In this document: positions 1 through 7,638 of the stretch, one piece after another
Numbering within the stretch: position 1 is the stretch's first letter
Layout of the letters: every line of letters begins with the position of its first letter
Assembly: GCA_966211765.1 (NCBI GenBank)
Contig: CBIHOV010000014.1
Coordinates: forward strand, 115,258-179,257
Source of the DNA: Paraflavitalea sp966211765
GTDB taxonomy: Bacteria; Bacteroidota; Bacteroidia; Chitinophagales; Chitinophagaceae
Direction: 5' to 3'
DNA length: 64,000 nucleotides
Position numbers and translations under genes: made by a program
Notes under the pieces: generated by a model
The model's input: the letters and a program-made list of their open reading frames with translations, nothing else
The model's database searches: none
Told to the model about the DNA's origin: nothing

Positions 1-1
1 G

Positions 2-697
2 AAAAACCGCCGCGATATCGTAGAGCGGGTAAAAGAGCGGGAAAGGTTGAAGCTGGAAAACGAACGGAAAGAGTTTGAAAAGCAAATGGCGGTAGTGACG
101 GCGATGCAGGGAGAACGCGACCGTATCTCTGCGGACATGCACGATGAACTGGGCTCGGGTGTAACAGCGATCCGCCTGATGAGTGAGATATTGAAAACGA
201 AAATGAAAAGCCAGTCGATCCCGGAACTGGATAAAATATCGAGCAACGCGAATGAGTTGCTGGGCAAAATGAATACGATCATCTGGACGATGAAGAGCTC
301 CAATGATACGGTGGAAAGTTTGATCGCCTATATCCGCGCGCATGCGATCGAATACTTCGACAGCACGCCTATTGATTGTACGGTGCGCCTGCCGGCGGTG
401 ATCCCGCAATCGGATATCAGTGGGGAAAAACGCCGGAATATCTTTCTGAGCATCAAGGAAGCGCTGAACAATGCGATGAAACATTCGCAGGCCACTCAAT
501 TGCATATTGATATTGTGGCCAAAGAGCACCTGCTGGTGATCCGTATTACGGATAATGGGGTTGGGATCAATACGGAACAGCTTCGCCGATTTGGTAATGG
601 GCTGAGTAATATGCGGCGGCGTATGGAGAATATAGGGGGATCGTTTCACATTGAATGTGAGGGGCAGTGTGTGTTGACGTTTGAGGCGCCGCTTTAA
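2..697 (+). CDS. Sensor histidine kinase, C-terminal part (5' end outside window)
   Basis: The frame is open from the first bases, so the N-terminal sensor part lies upstream of the window. About 231 residues are visible. A charged coiled-coil leads into a HisKA_3-type dimerisation helix with the phospho-acceptor motif DMHDELGSG (His at about visible residue 47). A GHKL ATPase domain follows: N-box EALNNAMKHS, G1 box ITDNGVGI and G2 box GNGLSNMRRRM. This is the NarX/DegS/LytS-like HisKA_3 class, which normally phosphorylates a LuxR-type response regulator; no such regulator is visible downstream, so the partner may be upstream or elsewhere. The kinase identification is secure. Signal and target are unknown. 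Confidence 0.9.
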   Translation, partial: KNRRDIVERVKERERLKLENERKEFEKQMAVVTAMQGERDRISADMHDELGSGVTAIRLMSEILKTKMKSQSIPELDKISSNANELLGKMNTIIWTMKSSNDTVESLIAYIRAHAIEYFDSTPIDCTVRLPAVIPQSDISGEKRRNIFLSIKEALNNAMKHSQATQLHIDIVAKEHLLVIRITDNGVGINTEQLRRFGNGLSNMRRRMENIGGSFHIECEGQCVLTFEAPL

Positions 698-729
698 ATC
701 GGCAATCGTGAATCGGCAATCGGCAATGC
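697..729 (+). repeat. GGCAATC heptamer array
   Basis: Three imperfect copies of the 7-base unit GGCAATC begin at the kinase stop codon. The same unit recurs near 2590, 42220, 56336, 59943 and inside fmt at 63685. Confidence 0.8.
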
Positions 730-769
730 ATTTGCTTCGATAGCTAATCTTTCGTTTTTTTTACTTTGA

Positions 770-985
770 GTACTTTTGTTCTTTTGCCTTGAACTCTTCT
801 GTTCTTTTGCCTTGATGCAAAAGAACCAAAAAATCAAGGCAGGCCCGATCGCTCCGCGCGGCCTGCCGCCCACGCCACCCCAGGTTGGTCTTTGCTTATT
901 TAATACAGGCTTTTATGGTTTGAGATTTCTTGTCTGCCGGTAAGAGAATGGTGTTTGGAATTTCTCCTATGTGGGGTTGGTGATT
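770..985 (+). repeat. Structured intergenic element, copy 1
   Basis: This is one of three same-orientation copies (others at about 9736 and 11358). It starts with tandem units of about 21 bp containing TTCTTTTGCCTTGA. Hairpin 1 pairs TTCTTTTGC (802-810) with GCAAAAGAA (817-825). Hairpin 2 pairs GGCAGGCC (838-845) with GGCCTGCC (860-867). Conserved boxes follow: CCCCAGG, then CTTTGCTTA, ACAGGCTTTTATG, GGTAAGAG and TTTCTCCTATG. No protein is encoded. Confidence 0.75.
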
Positions 986-989
986 ATTG

Positions 990-1165
990 GTTACTCACTG
1001 ATTCTTTTTTGCTCGCTGATTATTTATAGTTCACTGATTATTTATAGTTCGCTGATTGTTTATAGTTCGCTGATTGTTTATCGCTCACTGATTACTATTG
1101 CTCGCAGATTATTTATTGCTCACTGGTTATTTATTGCTCGCGGACCATTTATTGACCACTGATTG
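990..1165 (+). repeat. 18-bp degenerate tandem array
   Basis: About nine imperfect copies of a unit resembling CTGATTATTTATAGTTCG follow the structured element directly. Related arrays lie at 6614-6750, 9962-10083 and 11540-11592. Confidence 0.75.
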
Positions 1166-1173
1166 TTTGCTAC

Positions 1174-1560
1174 TCACTTTTTGATGATGGCGACAAACAT
1201 AGCTATCCAACCAGCAATCAGAAAGAGACCGCCGAAGGGGGTGATGGCGCCGATGCCGCTGAGGCCAACGGTGTTGGTGGCTTTGAGAGCGGTGAGGACG
1301 TATAAGGAACCGGAAAATAATACTATTCCAATAATGAAGAGGAAGCCGGCCCAGCGCATCCAATCGCCGGGAAACTTCTCTATGAGGATGGCCACGGCCA
1401 GAAGGGCAAATACATGGTAAAACTGGTAACGGACGCCGGTCTCGAATGTACCGATGGTTTCCAGGGGTACGAGTTTTTTGAGGCCATGGGCGCCAAAAGC
1501 ACCGAGGGCAACGGACAGGGCGCCCAGCAAAGTGGACGTAAGCAAAAATCCTTTATGCAT
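1174..1560 (-). CDS. DUF423 (YgdD-type) small membrane protein
   Basis: The protein has 128 residues and four hydrophobic helices. Family landmarks are the N-terminal GALSVALGAFGAHGLK and the later YQFYHVFALL and GIGAITPFGG segments, typical of the inner-membrane DUF423/YgdD family of unknown role. I chose the ATG at 1560; a longer frame would extend eight codons further into aroK. The start overlaps the aroK stop codon by 8 bases, which suggests translational coupling. Length and helix number fit the family. Confidence 0.9.
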   Translation of the reverse strand: MHKGFLLTSTLLGALSVALGAFGAHGLKKLVPLETIGTFETGVRYQFYHVFALLAVAILIEKFPGDWMRWAGFLFIIGIVLFSGSLYVLTALKATNTVGLSGIGAITPFGGLFLIAGWIAMFVAIIKK

Positions 1561-2062
1561 GTAAAACGGTTTGAATAAAATCATTCATGGAAATGGCATC
1601 TTCCTTGTCGAGGACAACATCGGCCTGTTCATAATACATCCGGCGCTCATTGAGCTTGCGGATGATGTAGGTGCGCAATTCATCGTCATCAATGTCCTTG
1701 ATAAGGGGGCGCTTGGCCTTCTCTTTGAGCAGGCGCTGCAGCAGCACATCCACATGGGTATTGAGCCATACGACAATGCCTACTTTTTTCATGTAATCGA
1801 TGTTGTTGAAAAAGCAGGGGGTGCCACCACCACAGGAGAGGACGAGGGATTCGTGTTGCTCTACGAGGGTTTCGAGGGTTTCCTTTTCTTTCAGGCGGAA
1901 ATGCTCTTCGCCGAAGGTGGCAAAGATATCGGTGACGGATTGGCCTTCGGCTTTCACCACTTCTTCATCGAGGTCGAAGAAAGGCAATTGGAGCCGGTGG
2001 GCCACTTGTTTTCCCCAGTGTGTTTTTCCAGAACCCATGAAACCTATCAGGATAATCCTCAT
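1553..2062 (-). CDS. aroK: Shikimate kinase
   Basis: This cytosolic enzyme phosphorylates shikimate with ATP to shikimate 3-phosphate in the chorismate pathway. The 169-residue length matches AroK. The P-loop is GFMGSGKT at residues 7-14, the shikimate and Mg-binding DLD lies at 30-32, the GGG shikimate-binding motif is at about 78-80, and the lid segment has KRPLIKD. The gene lies 6 bases after the GNAT gene and overlaps DUF423, so the three probably form one transcript. No other aromatic pathway gene is nearby. Confidence 0.96.
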   Translation of the reverse strand: MRIILIGFMGSGKTHWGKQVAHRLQLPFFDLDEEVVKAEGQSVTDIFATFGEEHFRLKEKETLETLVEQHESLVLSCGGGTPCFFNNIDYMKKVGIVVWLNTHVDVLLQRLLKEKAKRPLIKDIDDDELRTYIIRKLNERRMYYEQADVVLDKEDAISMNDFIQTVLHA

Positions 2063-2068
2063 CTGTAT

Positions 2069-2563
2069 TTAATTATCGAAAGAAAATGTATAAAATATTT
2101 TGTCGAGGGGCATGGCCGGAAATGCAGGCGGCAATTGCTCCTTATCGATCTGCCTGAAACCATTCTTTTCGTAAAAGCGGTGGGCCGCTTTGAACTGGCT
2201 GATGGTACCCAGGAAAATGTCTTTCACTCCTTTTAGCCGGCACCAGGCAAATACTTCCTGCATCAATTGCCAGGCGGCGGCTTTGTCCCTGCCCCGGTAA
2301 TCGGGATGCACGAACATTTTGCGCAAAGCTACCTGGTTATTGCCAATATCTATGAGGGCGATGGTGCCTACTACTTTATTGGTATCGATGGCGAGCCAGA
2401 AGTTGCCATTGCCCTGCTGGTAAAAGTCATGGACGTTGCGCAGGTCGGGCTGGTCTTCGGCAGTAATGGGTACACGGAATTCGCCTGCCTGTATGCCTAC
2501 GATCAGGTCGATGGTTTCCTGTTGGTATTGTGCATCGTATTCTATGATCTCTAATGCGCTCAT
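2069..2563 (-). CDS. GNAT family N-acetyltransferase
   Basis: The protein has 164 residues when started at the ATG at 2563 (MSALEIIEYD). A longer frame reads into the heptamer repeat and is unlikely. The GNAT fold is visible: VVGTIALIDIG forms the central strands, KMFVHPDYRGRDKAAAWQLM is the acetyl-CoA pyrophosphate-binding motif A (a variant of R/Q-x-x-G-x-G/A), and AAHRFYEKNGFRQ is motif B. Such enzymes move an acetyl group from acetyl-CoA to an amine, but the substrate cannot be read from sequence. It is probably the first gene of the GNAT-aroK-DUF423 unit. Confidence 0.88.
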   Translation of the reverse strand: MSALEIIEYDAQYQQETIDLIVGIQAGEFRVPITAEDQPDLRNVHDFYQQGNGNFWLAIDTNKVVGTIALIDIGNNQVALRKMFVHPDYRGRDKAAAWQLMQEVFAWCRLKGVKDIFLGTISQFKAAHRFYEKNGFRQIDKEQLPPAFPAMPLDKIFYTFSFDN

Positions 2564-2587
2564 TTGATCTTCGTGGTTTGGTTGGCG

Positions 2588-2632
2588 GCCGGCAGTCGGC
2601 AATCGGCAGTCGGCAGTCGGCAGTCGGCAGTC
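2588..2632 (+). repeat. GGCAGTC/GGCAATC heptamer array
   Basis: Six near-perfect 7-base units, mostly GGCAGTC with one GGCAATC, lie just upstream of the GNAT gene. Confidence 0.9.
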
Positions 2633-2635
2633 ATT

Positions 2636-2745
2636 TGCTTCGACACTTTGCTTCGAAGCGTCCCGCGGAGCGGGGCAAGTTTTACTTCGACGGCAGATTT
2701 CTCACTCCGCTTCGCTGCGTTTGAAATGACAACGAAGGGTAATTA
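2636..2745. repeat. Dispersed TTGCTTCGA / GCTTCGCTGCG element
   Basis: This stretch carries the TTGCTTCGA motif twice, a GTCCCGC-GGA-GCGGGGC hairpin (about 2660-2680), and the tail CTCACTCCGCTTCGCTGCG followed by GAAATGACAA. Related copies occur at 10125, 11617, 42249, 56359 and in fragments at 21123, 41098, 44165 and 57608. It lies between the stop codon of gcdH and the start of the GNAT gene. Confidence 0.75.
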
Positions 2746-2749
2746 CTCT

Positions 2750-3931
2750 CTATTTAAATGCGTTGAGGCCGGTGACGTCCATTCCTGTGATGAGGAGGTG
2801 GATATCGTGGGTGCCTTCGTAGGTGATGACGCTTTCGATGTTCATCATGTGGCGCATGATGGAATATTCGCCGGTAATGCCCATGCCGCCGAGCATTTGC
2901 CGGGCTTCGCGGGCAATGTTGGCGGTTATTTCGCAACCATTACGTTTGGCCATGGACACCTGTTGGGGTGTGGCTTTGTGCCCGTTCATCAACACGCCCA
3001 GGCGCCAGTTGAGCAATTGTGCTTTGGTGATCTCGGTGATCATCTCGGCCAGTTTTTTCTGTTGGAGCTGGAATCCGCCGATGGGACGGTCGAACTGTAC
3101 ACGCTCGAGTGAATAACGCAGGGCGGTATCGTAGCAATCCATGGCTGCGCCTACAGATCCCCAGGCGATGCCATAACGGGCTTTTGTCAAACAACTTAAT
3201 GGACCTTTCAGCCCTTTTACGTTCAGTATATTTTCTTTGGGTACAGCTACATTGTCGAAAACCAGTTCGCCGGTGGCGGAAGCGCGGAGGCTCCATTTGC
3301 CATGGGTGGTTGGTGTGGAAAATCCTTTCATACCCCGCTCTACAATAACACCGCAGATATCACCTTGTTCATCTTTGGCCCAAACAACGGCCACCTGGGC
3401 AAAGGGGGCATTGGAGATCCACATTTTGGCACCGTTGAGGATCACATGATCGCCGGCGTCTTTGATGTTGGTGAGCATGCCGGCAGGATTGGAACCATGG
3501 TCGGGCTCGGTGAGGCCAAAACAGCCCAGCCATTCGCCGCTGGCGAGCCTGGGCAGGTATTTATGCCGCTGCTCTTCGCTGCCGTATTCATATATGGGAA
3601 ACATGACGAGGGAGCCTTGCACGGAGGCAGTGGAACGCACGCCGCTATCGCCTCTTTCGAGTTCCTGCATCATGAGGCCGTAACTAATGTAATCGAGCCC
3701 GCCGCCACCGTATTCAACAGGAATGGTAGGGCCAAAACAGCCCAGATCGCCCAATTGCTTTACGATATGTTGCGGAAATTCAGCCTTTTGTGCATAGTCC
3801 TCAATAATGGGGGATATTTCCTTTTTGACATAATTGCGGACGGATTCGCGGATCAGCTTTTGCTCTTCGGTGAGCAATTCATCGAGGGCAAAGTAATCGG
3901 GGCTAACAAAAAGATCGGTTTTGGCGGCCAT
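2750..3931 (-). CDS. gcdH: Glutaryl-CoA dehydrogenase (acyl-CoA dehydrogenase family)
   Basis: This FAD enzyme oxidises and decarboxylates glutaryl-CoA to crotonyl-CoA in lysine and tryptophan breakdown. The 393 residues run through all acyl-CoA dehydrogenase domains. Features specific to this branch are RSTASVQGSLVMFPIYEYGS near residue 100 (with the substrate-binding Arg), GCFGLTEPDHGSNP, WSLRASATGE, and YEGTHDIH near the C-terminus, whose Glu is the catalytic base. These blocks match the human enzyme closely as I remember it. A weak -7 box lies about 17 bases upstream of the start. The gene stands alone between repeat-filled gaps. Confidence 0.9.
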   Translation of the reverse strand: MAAKTDLFVSPDYFALDELLTEEQKLIRESVRNYVKKEISPIIEDYAQKAEFPQHIVKQLGDLGCFGPTIPVEYGGGGLDYISYGLMMQELERGDSGVRSTASVQGSLVMFPIYEYGSEEQRHKYLPRLASGEWLGCFGLTEPDHGSNPAGMLTNIKDAGDHVILNGAKMWISNAPFAQVAVVWAKDEQGDICGVIVERGMKGFSTPTTHGKWSLRASATGELVFDNVAVPKENILNVKGLKGPLSCLTKARYGIAWGSVGAAMDCYDTALRYSLERVQFDRPIGGFQLQQKKLAEMITEITKAQLLNWRLGVLMNGHKATPQQVSMAKRNGCEITANIAREARQMLGGMGITGEYSIMRHMMNIESVITYEGTHDIHLLITGMDVTGLNAFK

Positions 3932-4263
3932 AGTAACAGATTGTGTTGCTAAAGTAGGAAAAATAGCTAATAGGTGTTAGCTTTTAGGCCTTAGGTATTA
4001 GCCAGTTATGTATATGTTCGGCGTTTTGTGTTGTAGGTTTCGGATTCTTCAGGTGTTGCAGGGTAATCGCCCGCAATTTCCTGCAAAAGCAAGTGAGCGT
4101 TGGCGATCGGTCATTGAAAGTAAGATCAAAAGGCGGAGCAACGCAAACGCCAAACCCGACACGCAAAACATCAGATCAGGTAACTTCAATTTTTTTTAGC
4201 TGATATGCAACATCCTTTTGATCTCTATGTCTCTTATTATGAACAACAATTAAAACATTCATT
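3932..4263. other. Gene-free stretch upstream of the sigma factor gene
   Basis: The left part carries the leader of gcdH and degenerate TTAGGTATTAG-like repeats (about 3965-4005). The right part must hold the promoter of the sigma factor operon, but no convincing TAnnTTTG box is seen. No gene is evident. Confidence 0.5.
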
Positions 4264-4830
4264 TTGGAGCTGACTGCAAACACCATCCGGGATGAATTGG
4301 TAGAGCGATGTAAACAGGGTGACAGCCTGAGCTATCAATTGTTATACCAACGATATTCCAAAGCGATGTACAACACGAGTCTTCGGATCGTGAACAATTC
4401 GGCAGATGCAGAAGACGTATTACAGGAAGCATTCCTGGACGCCTTCCGATCGTTGAATGATTTTCATTACCGCTCGACATTCGGGGCCTGGTTGAAGAAG
4501 ATCGTGATCAATAAATCGATCAATACGCTGCGCAAACGACGGGTGTATTTTGTAGAGATCGATGAAGATAGTGATAACGGGGTAATGGCGCTGCCCCAGG
4601 AGGACCAGCTGGACGAAGCTGAATTGGAATACCAGGTGGCCAATGTGAAGAAAGCGATACAGCAACTGCCGGATGGCTACCGGGCGGTGATCAGCCTCTA
4701 CCTGCTGGAGGGTTATGATCATGAAGAAATAGCAGGCATATTGGGTATCACGCACAATACGGTGCGCACACAATATGTAAGAGCGAAACAAAAATTACTG
4801 ACGATAATAAAACAAGGAGGATTGTCATGA
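4264..4830 (+). CDS. ECF-family RNA polymerase sigma factor
   Basis: The 188-residue protein has the two sigma-70 regions of extracytoplasmic-function factors. Region 2 contains ADAEDVLQEAFLDAFRSL and FGAWLKKIVINKSIN. Region 4 is a helix-turn-helix, HEEIAGILGITHNTVRTQY. The apparent start is TTG at 4264, since no in-frame ATG lies near. The stop codon overlaps the ATG of the next gene (ATGA), so it is translationally coupled to the anti-sigma candidate. By analogy it is held inactive by that membrane protein and directs its own operon. The signal is unknown. Confidence 0.93.
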   Translation: MELTANTIRDELVERCKQGDSLSYQLLYQRYSKAMYNTSLRIVNNSADAEDVLQEAFLDAFRSLNDFHYRSTFGAWLKKIVINKSINTLRKRRVYFVEIDEDSDNGVMALPQEDQLDEAELEYQVANVKKAIQQLPDGYRAVISLYLLEGYDHEEIAGILGITHNTVRTQYVRAKQKLLTIIKQGGLS

Positions 4831-5441
4831 GCAGCCGTTTAGAACAATTTATGCGTGACCACCGTGATGAATTTGATGCAGATGAACCGGCCCCGCAGGT
4901 TTGGAAAAAACTGGAAAAGGAATTGGTACCAGCCCCCGAAAAAAAAGGGAAGGTTTTCACGATGACGACTATCGTGCGCTGGAGTGCTGCCGCCGCTATT
5001 CTCGTATTGGCCGGACTGGGGGTTTTCCATCTGTTCAACCCGCAACCATCCACCTCAACTAATGGTACGAAGGTAGCTGTGAAAGAAGGCGGCCCGAACC
5101 AGGTGCAGGGTGATGATCTGCTGAAGGACATCGACCCTAATTATGCCAAAGAAGTGTACCATTTCACGCAGCTCATCGAACTGAAACAAAATGAGCTGAA
5201 GCAAATAGAAAAGGATAATCCAGCCTTATACAAACAGTTCCTGAGTGACATTACGAAACTGGACAGTTCTTACAAGGCTTTGAAGCAGGAACTGCCTTCG
5301 AATGCCAACCGGGAACAACTCCTGGAAGCGATGATACAGAATTTACGACTGCAGACGGAATTACTGAATCAACAGCTCCAGATCATTCAACAAATCAAAA
5401 AATCTAAATCGGGAAGCGATGAAAATTCAAAAAGCGTATAG
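4827..5441 (+). CDS. Probable membrane anti-sigma factor
   Basis: The protein has 204 residues. A soluble N-terminal segment of about 45 residues begins MSSRLEQFMRDHRDEFD. A single membrane helix (about 52-70, WSAAAAILVLAGLGVFHLF) follows, then an outer part rich in long helices (LKQNELKQIEKDN, LLNQQLQIIQQIKKS), likely coiled coil. This layout and the 4-base overlap with the sigma gene are typical of Bacteroidota anti-sigma factors. The family is inferred from position and topology; no zinc-binding anti-sigma motif is present. It overlaps the next gene by 23 bases. Confidence 0.75.
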   Translation: MSSRLEQFMRDHRDEFDADEPAPQVWKKLEKELVPAPEKKGKVFTMTTIVRWSAAAAILVLAGLGVFHLFNPQPSTSTNGTKVAVKEGGPNQVQGDDLLKDIDPNYAKEVYHFTQLIELKQNELKQIEKDNPALYKQFLSDITKLDSSYKALKQELPSNANREQLLEAMIQNLRLQTELLNQQLQIIQQIKKSKSGSDENSKSV

Positions 5442-6405
5442 TGTAACCTTATTGATCACGGCCCTGGTATTTGGCACAACTGTATTGGCTGCAGGGGATC
5501 CGATGGTGGAGAAGAAGAAGACGTACAGCAAATCGTATGCTGTAAGCAACTCGGAGAAGATATCGCTGAGCAATCAGTTTGGCGAGATGAAGATCAGTAC
5601 CTGGGATAAGGGTGAAGTAAAGGTAGATGTGACGATCACCACGGAAGCCGGTACGGATGAAAGGGCGCAACAACTGCTGGACGTTATTGAGATCCAGGAT
5701 GGCAAAAGCGGCAGCGGGGTTTATTTCAAAACCAAGATCGGTAACAATAACAACAATAACCGGGGTAAGGGGGAAAAGCAAAGTTTCCATATTGACTATG
5801 TGGTGTATGTGCCTGCCTCGGGATTTGTGGATGCCCGAAATGAATTTGGCCCACTGTCGATCGGTGATTTCAAAGGGAAGATCTTCCTGGAAAGTAAATT
5901 CGGAAGTCTGACGGCGGGTAACCTTAGTGGTGATGGCAACGTGAATGTAGAGTTTGGAAAAGCCAATGTGGCCGGCATGGATGGTGGCAGTCTCTCTATC
6001 AAATTCTCTCGGGGACTGATCAACAATCTCTCGGGTGATGTAAGGGCTAATTTTGAACACAGCAGTGTGAAGCTGGGTGTGGAGAACAACCTTAAAAACA
6101 TTGATATTAAGAACAGTTTTACTCAACTCTACCTGGACGTGAATACGGGCCTGTCGGCCAGCTTCGATATCAGCACGAGCTTTTGTGAGGTGAAGAACAA
6201 GACGAGCTTTGACATCAAGAAAGAAGGGGATGATGATGACCGGCATGGGCCTAAGTTTGACTACCGTTATTCGGGCAAAGCAGGCGGCGGCAGTGCAAGG
6301 GTAAGAGTAAAGGCCAGTTTTGGTGATGTAACGATCGGCCATAATCTTTCGTTTGATGTGAATGATGATGATAAGAAGCGGAAGGAGAAGACGAGGAATA
6401 TCTAG
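5419..6405 (+). CDS. Secreted DUF4097-like beta-repeat protein
   Basis: The protein has 328 residues with a clear signal peptide (residues 1-25, ending VLAAG). The mature part is rich in short beta segments such as ISLSNQFGEMKISTWDKGEV, typical of DUF4097/adhesin-like beta-helix proteins of Bacteroidota. Asn-rich, Lys/Gly-rich and Asp-rich loops (NNNNNRGKG, GDDDDRHG) lie between strands. It overlaps the anti-sigma gene by 23 bases, so sigma, anti-sigma and this envelope protein form one operon. It may sense or respond to envelope state, but no enzymatic motif is seen. Confidence 0.7.
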   Translation: MKIQKAYSVTLLITALVFGTTVLAAGDPMVEKKKTYSKSYAVSNSEKISLSNQFGEMKISTWDKGEVKVDVTITTEAGTDERAQQLLDVIEIQDGKSGSGVYFKTKIGNNNNNNRGKGEKQSFHIDYVVYVPASGFVDARNEFGPLSIGDFKGKIFLESKFGSLTAGNLSGDGNVNVEFGKANVAGMDGGSLSIKFSRGLINNLSGDVRANFEHSSVKLGVENNLKNIDIKNSFTQLYLDVNTGLSASFDISTSFCEVKNKTSFDIKKEGDDDDRHGPKFDYRYSGKAGGGSARVRVKASFGDVTIGHNLSFDVNDDDKKRKEKTRNI

Positions 6406-6412
6406 GAAGAGA

Positions 6413-6442
6413 AGACAGAATACAGAATTCAGAATACAGAAT
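6413..6442 (+). repeat. AGAATAC heptamer array
   Basis: Four imperfect 7-base units (AGAATAC/AGAATTC) lie shortly after the stop codon of the preceding gene. The same unit occurs at 13893-13947 and inside prmC. Confidence 0.85.
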
Positions 6443-6575
6443 CTTTCTGTGTAACAGGATGATTAAAGGAATGGTCTTTGAGTGGCCAGGAGAAAGCCGG
6501 TCACGCGCAGAAAGTAATAGCCAGTAAAACAAATTGCAAGTCTTGCAGTCAGCAGAGTCGAAGACTCTCTACAGG

Positions 6576-6612
6576 CGGGGTGCCCCGGAAACGGGTGTCG
6601 CCCCGTTTTTTA
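6576..6612 (+). terminator. Rho-independent terminator of the sigma factor operon
   Basis: CGGGGTG (6576-6582) pairs with CGCCCCG further right (one G-U pair), an inner CCC/GGG pair closes the loop, and TTTTTT follows. Confidence 0.75.
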
Positions 6613-6613
6613 T

Positions 6614-6750
6614 TATTGATTGTTGAATTATTGATTATTAGTTGCTGGTTGTTATCTTATAGATTATTGATTACTGATTTTTGATTATTAGTAGCAGGTT
6701 GTCCATTGCTGGTTGCTGGCAATAATTAATAATAAATAATCAGTAATAAT
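6614..6750. repeat. AT-rich degenerate TTGATTATTAG repeat region
   Basis: About ten short imperfect units based on TTATTGATTATTAG and GCTGGTTG fill the gap before pyrF. They resemble the 18-bp arrays at 990 and 9962. No gene is present between 6406 and 6752. Confidence 0.6.
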
Positions 6751-6752
6751 CC

Positions 6753-7556
6753 TTATTTCAGGTAAGTGGCCATCTCCTGCTGGTACTCTTTAGCGACTTC
6801 CCCGGCTTTTTCTGCAAAATCTTCTTTATCGGAAGCATAGATGATGGCGCGACTTGCATTGACGAGGATGCCCACGTCTTTGTTCATGGCTTTTTCGGAG
6901 ATCTCTTTCAAGCTGCCGCCCTGTGCGCCTACGCCGGGCACGAGGTAAAAATGATCGGGGGTGAGTTGGCGGATGTTGGTAAACCAATCGCTTTGGGTGG
7001 CGCCTACGACATACATGAGGTTATCGGGTGTACCCCATTGGGCAGCGGTGGTCAATACTTTTTCATAGAGCAATCCATCTCCTGCCTGCTGGAGTTCGAA
7101 ATCGGCTGCGCCACTGTTGGAAGTGAGGCCGAGAAGGATGGTCCATTTGTCTTTGTATTCGAGGAAGGGCTTGACGCTGTCGGCACCCATGTAGGGGGCT
7201 ACGGTGATGGCGTCGAAGTTGAGGGTCTCAAAAAAGGCTTTGGCATATTGGGAGGAGGTATTGCCGATATCGCCGCGCTTGGCATCGGCAATGGTGAAGT
7301 GGGTGGAAGGAATGTAATCGACTGTTCTTTCCATGGCTTCCCAGCCTACCAATCCGAGGGCTTCATAAAAAGCGGTATTGATCTTATAGCTGACGCAATA
7401 ATCTTTGGTGGCATCGATGATGCGCTTGTTGAACTCGAATACAGGCTCGGGTGAGGACAGTAAATGCCTGGGTATTTTGGTGATGTCGGTATCGAGGCCT
7501 ACGCAGAGGTAGGATTTCTTTGTTCTGATCTGGTCTATTAGTTCTTTTCTTGTCAT
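6753..7556 (-). CDS. pyrF: Orotidine 5'-phosphate decarboxylase
   Basis: This cytosolic enzyme converts OMP to UMP, the last step of de novo pyrimidine synthesis. The 267-residue length and YLCVGLDTDITKIP start fit the long (group 2) form. The catalytic Lys/Asp cluster is DAKRGDIGNT at about residues 92-101. SYKINTAFYEALG and VPGVGAQGG supply the orotate and phosphate-binding loops. It stands alone, preceded by a GAGCTTC repeat array that separates it from kynU. Confidence 0.95.
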   Translation of the reverse strand: MTRKELIDQIRTKKSYLCVGLDTDITKIPRHLLSSPEPVFEFNKRIIDATKDYCVSYKINTAFYEALGLVGWEAMERTVDYIPSTHFTIADAKRGDIGNTSSQYAKAFFETLNFDAITVAPYMGADSVKPFLEYKDKWTILLGLTSNSGAADFELQQAGDGLLYEKVLTTAAQWGTPDNLMYVVGATQSDWFTNIRQLTPDHFYLVPGVGAQGGSLKEISEKAMNKDVGILVNASRAIIYASDKEDFAEKAGEVAKEYQQEMATYLK

Positions 7557-7586
7557 CGATTACTATATTATGAATTGCTTAGGAAG

Positions 7587-7636
7587 AAGCTGCGAGCTGT
7601 GAGCTACGAGCTTCGAGCTTCGAGCTTCGGGCTGCA
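7587..7636 (+). repeat. GAGCTTC/GAGCTGC heptamer array
   Basis: Six to seven imperfect 7-base units lie between pyrF and kynU. Related arrays are at 18221, 44098 and 62970. Confidence 0.85.
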
Positions 7637-7638
7637 AG

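Larger units (their letters stand above)
698..1173. other. Gene-free stretch filled with repeats
   Basis: No gene is seen here. The stretch holds a short GGCAATC array just after the kinase stop codon, a fragment of the dispersed TTGCTTCGATAGC element (about 732-752), copy 1 of the structured intergenic element (about 770-985) and an 18-bp tandem array up to the end of the DUF423 gene. Any reading frame here is a by-product of the repeats. Confidence 0.8.

Noticed and set aside
971..1162. 63-residue hydrophobic frame
   Set aside because: It is a translation of the 18-bp tandem array; codons repeat with the DNA unit and no start signal is seen.
697..2632. CRISPR-like arrays
   Set aside because: Units are 7 or 18 bases without unique spacers, and no cas gene is present.
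5449..6342. Long minus-strand frame of 297 codons
   Set aside because: Antisense to the secreted beta-repeat gene; no homology and no independent promoter. Similar antisense frames over aroK, gcdH, SPFH and namZ were also dropped.
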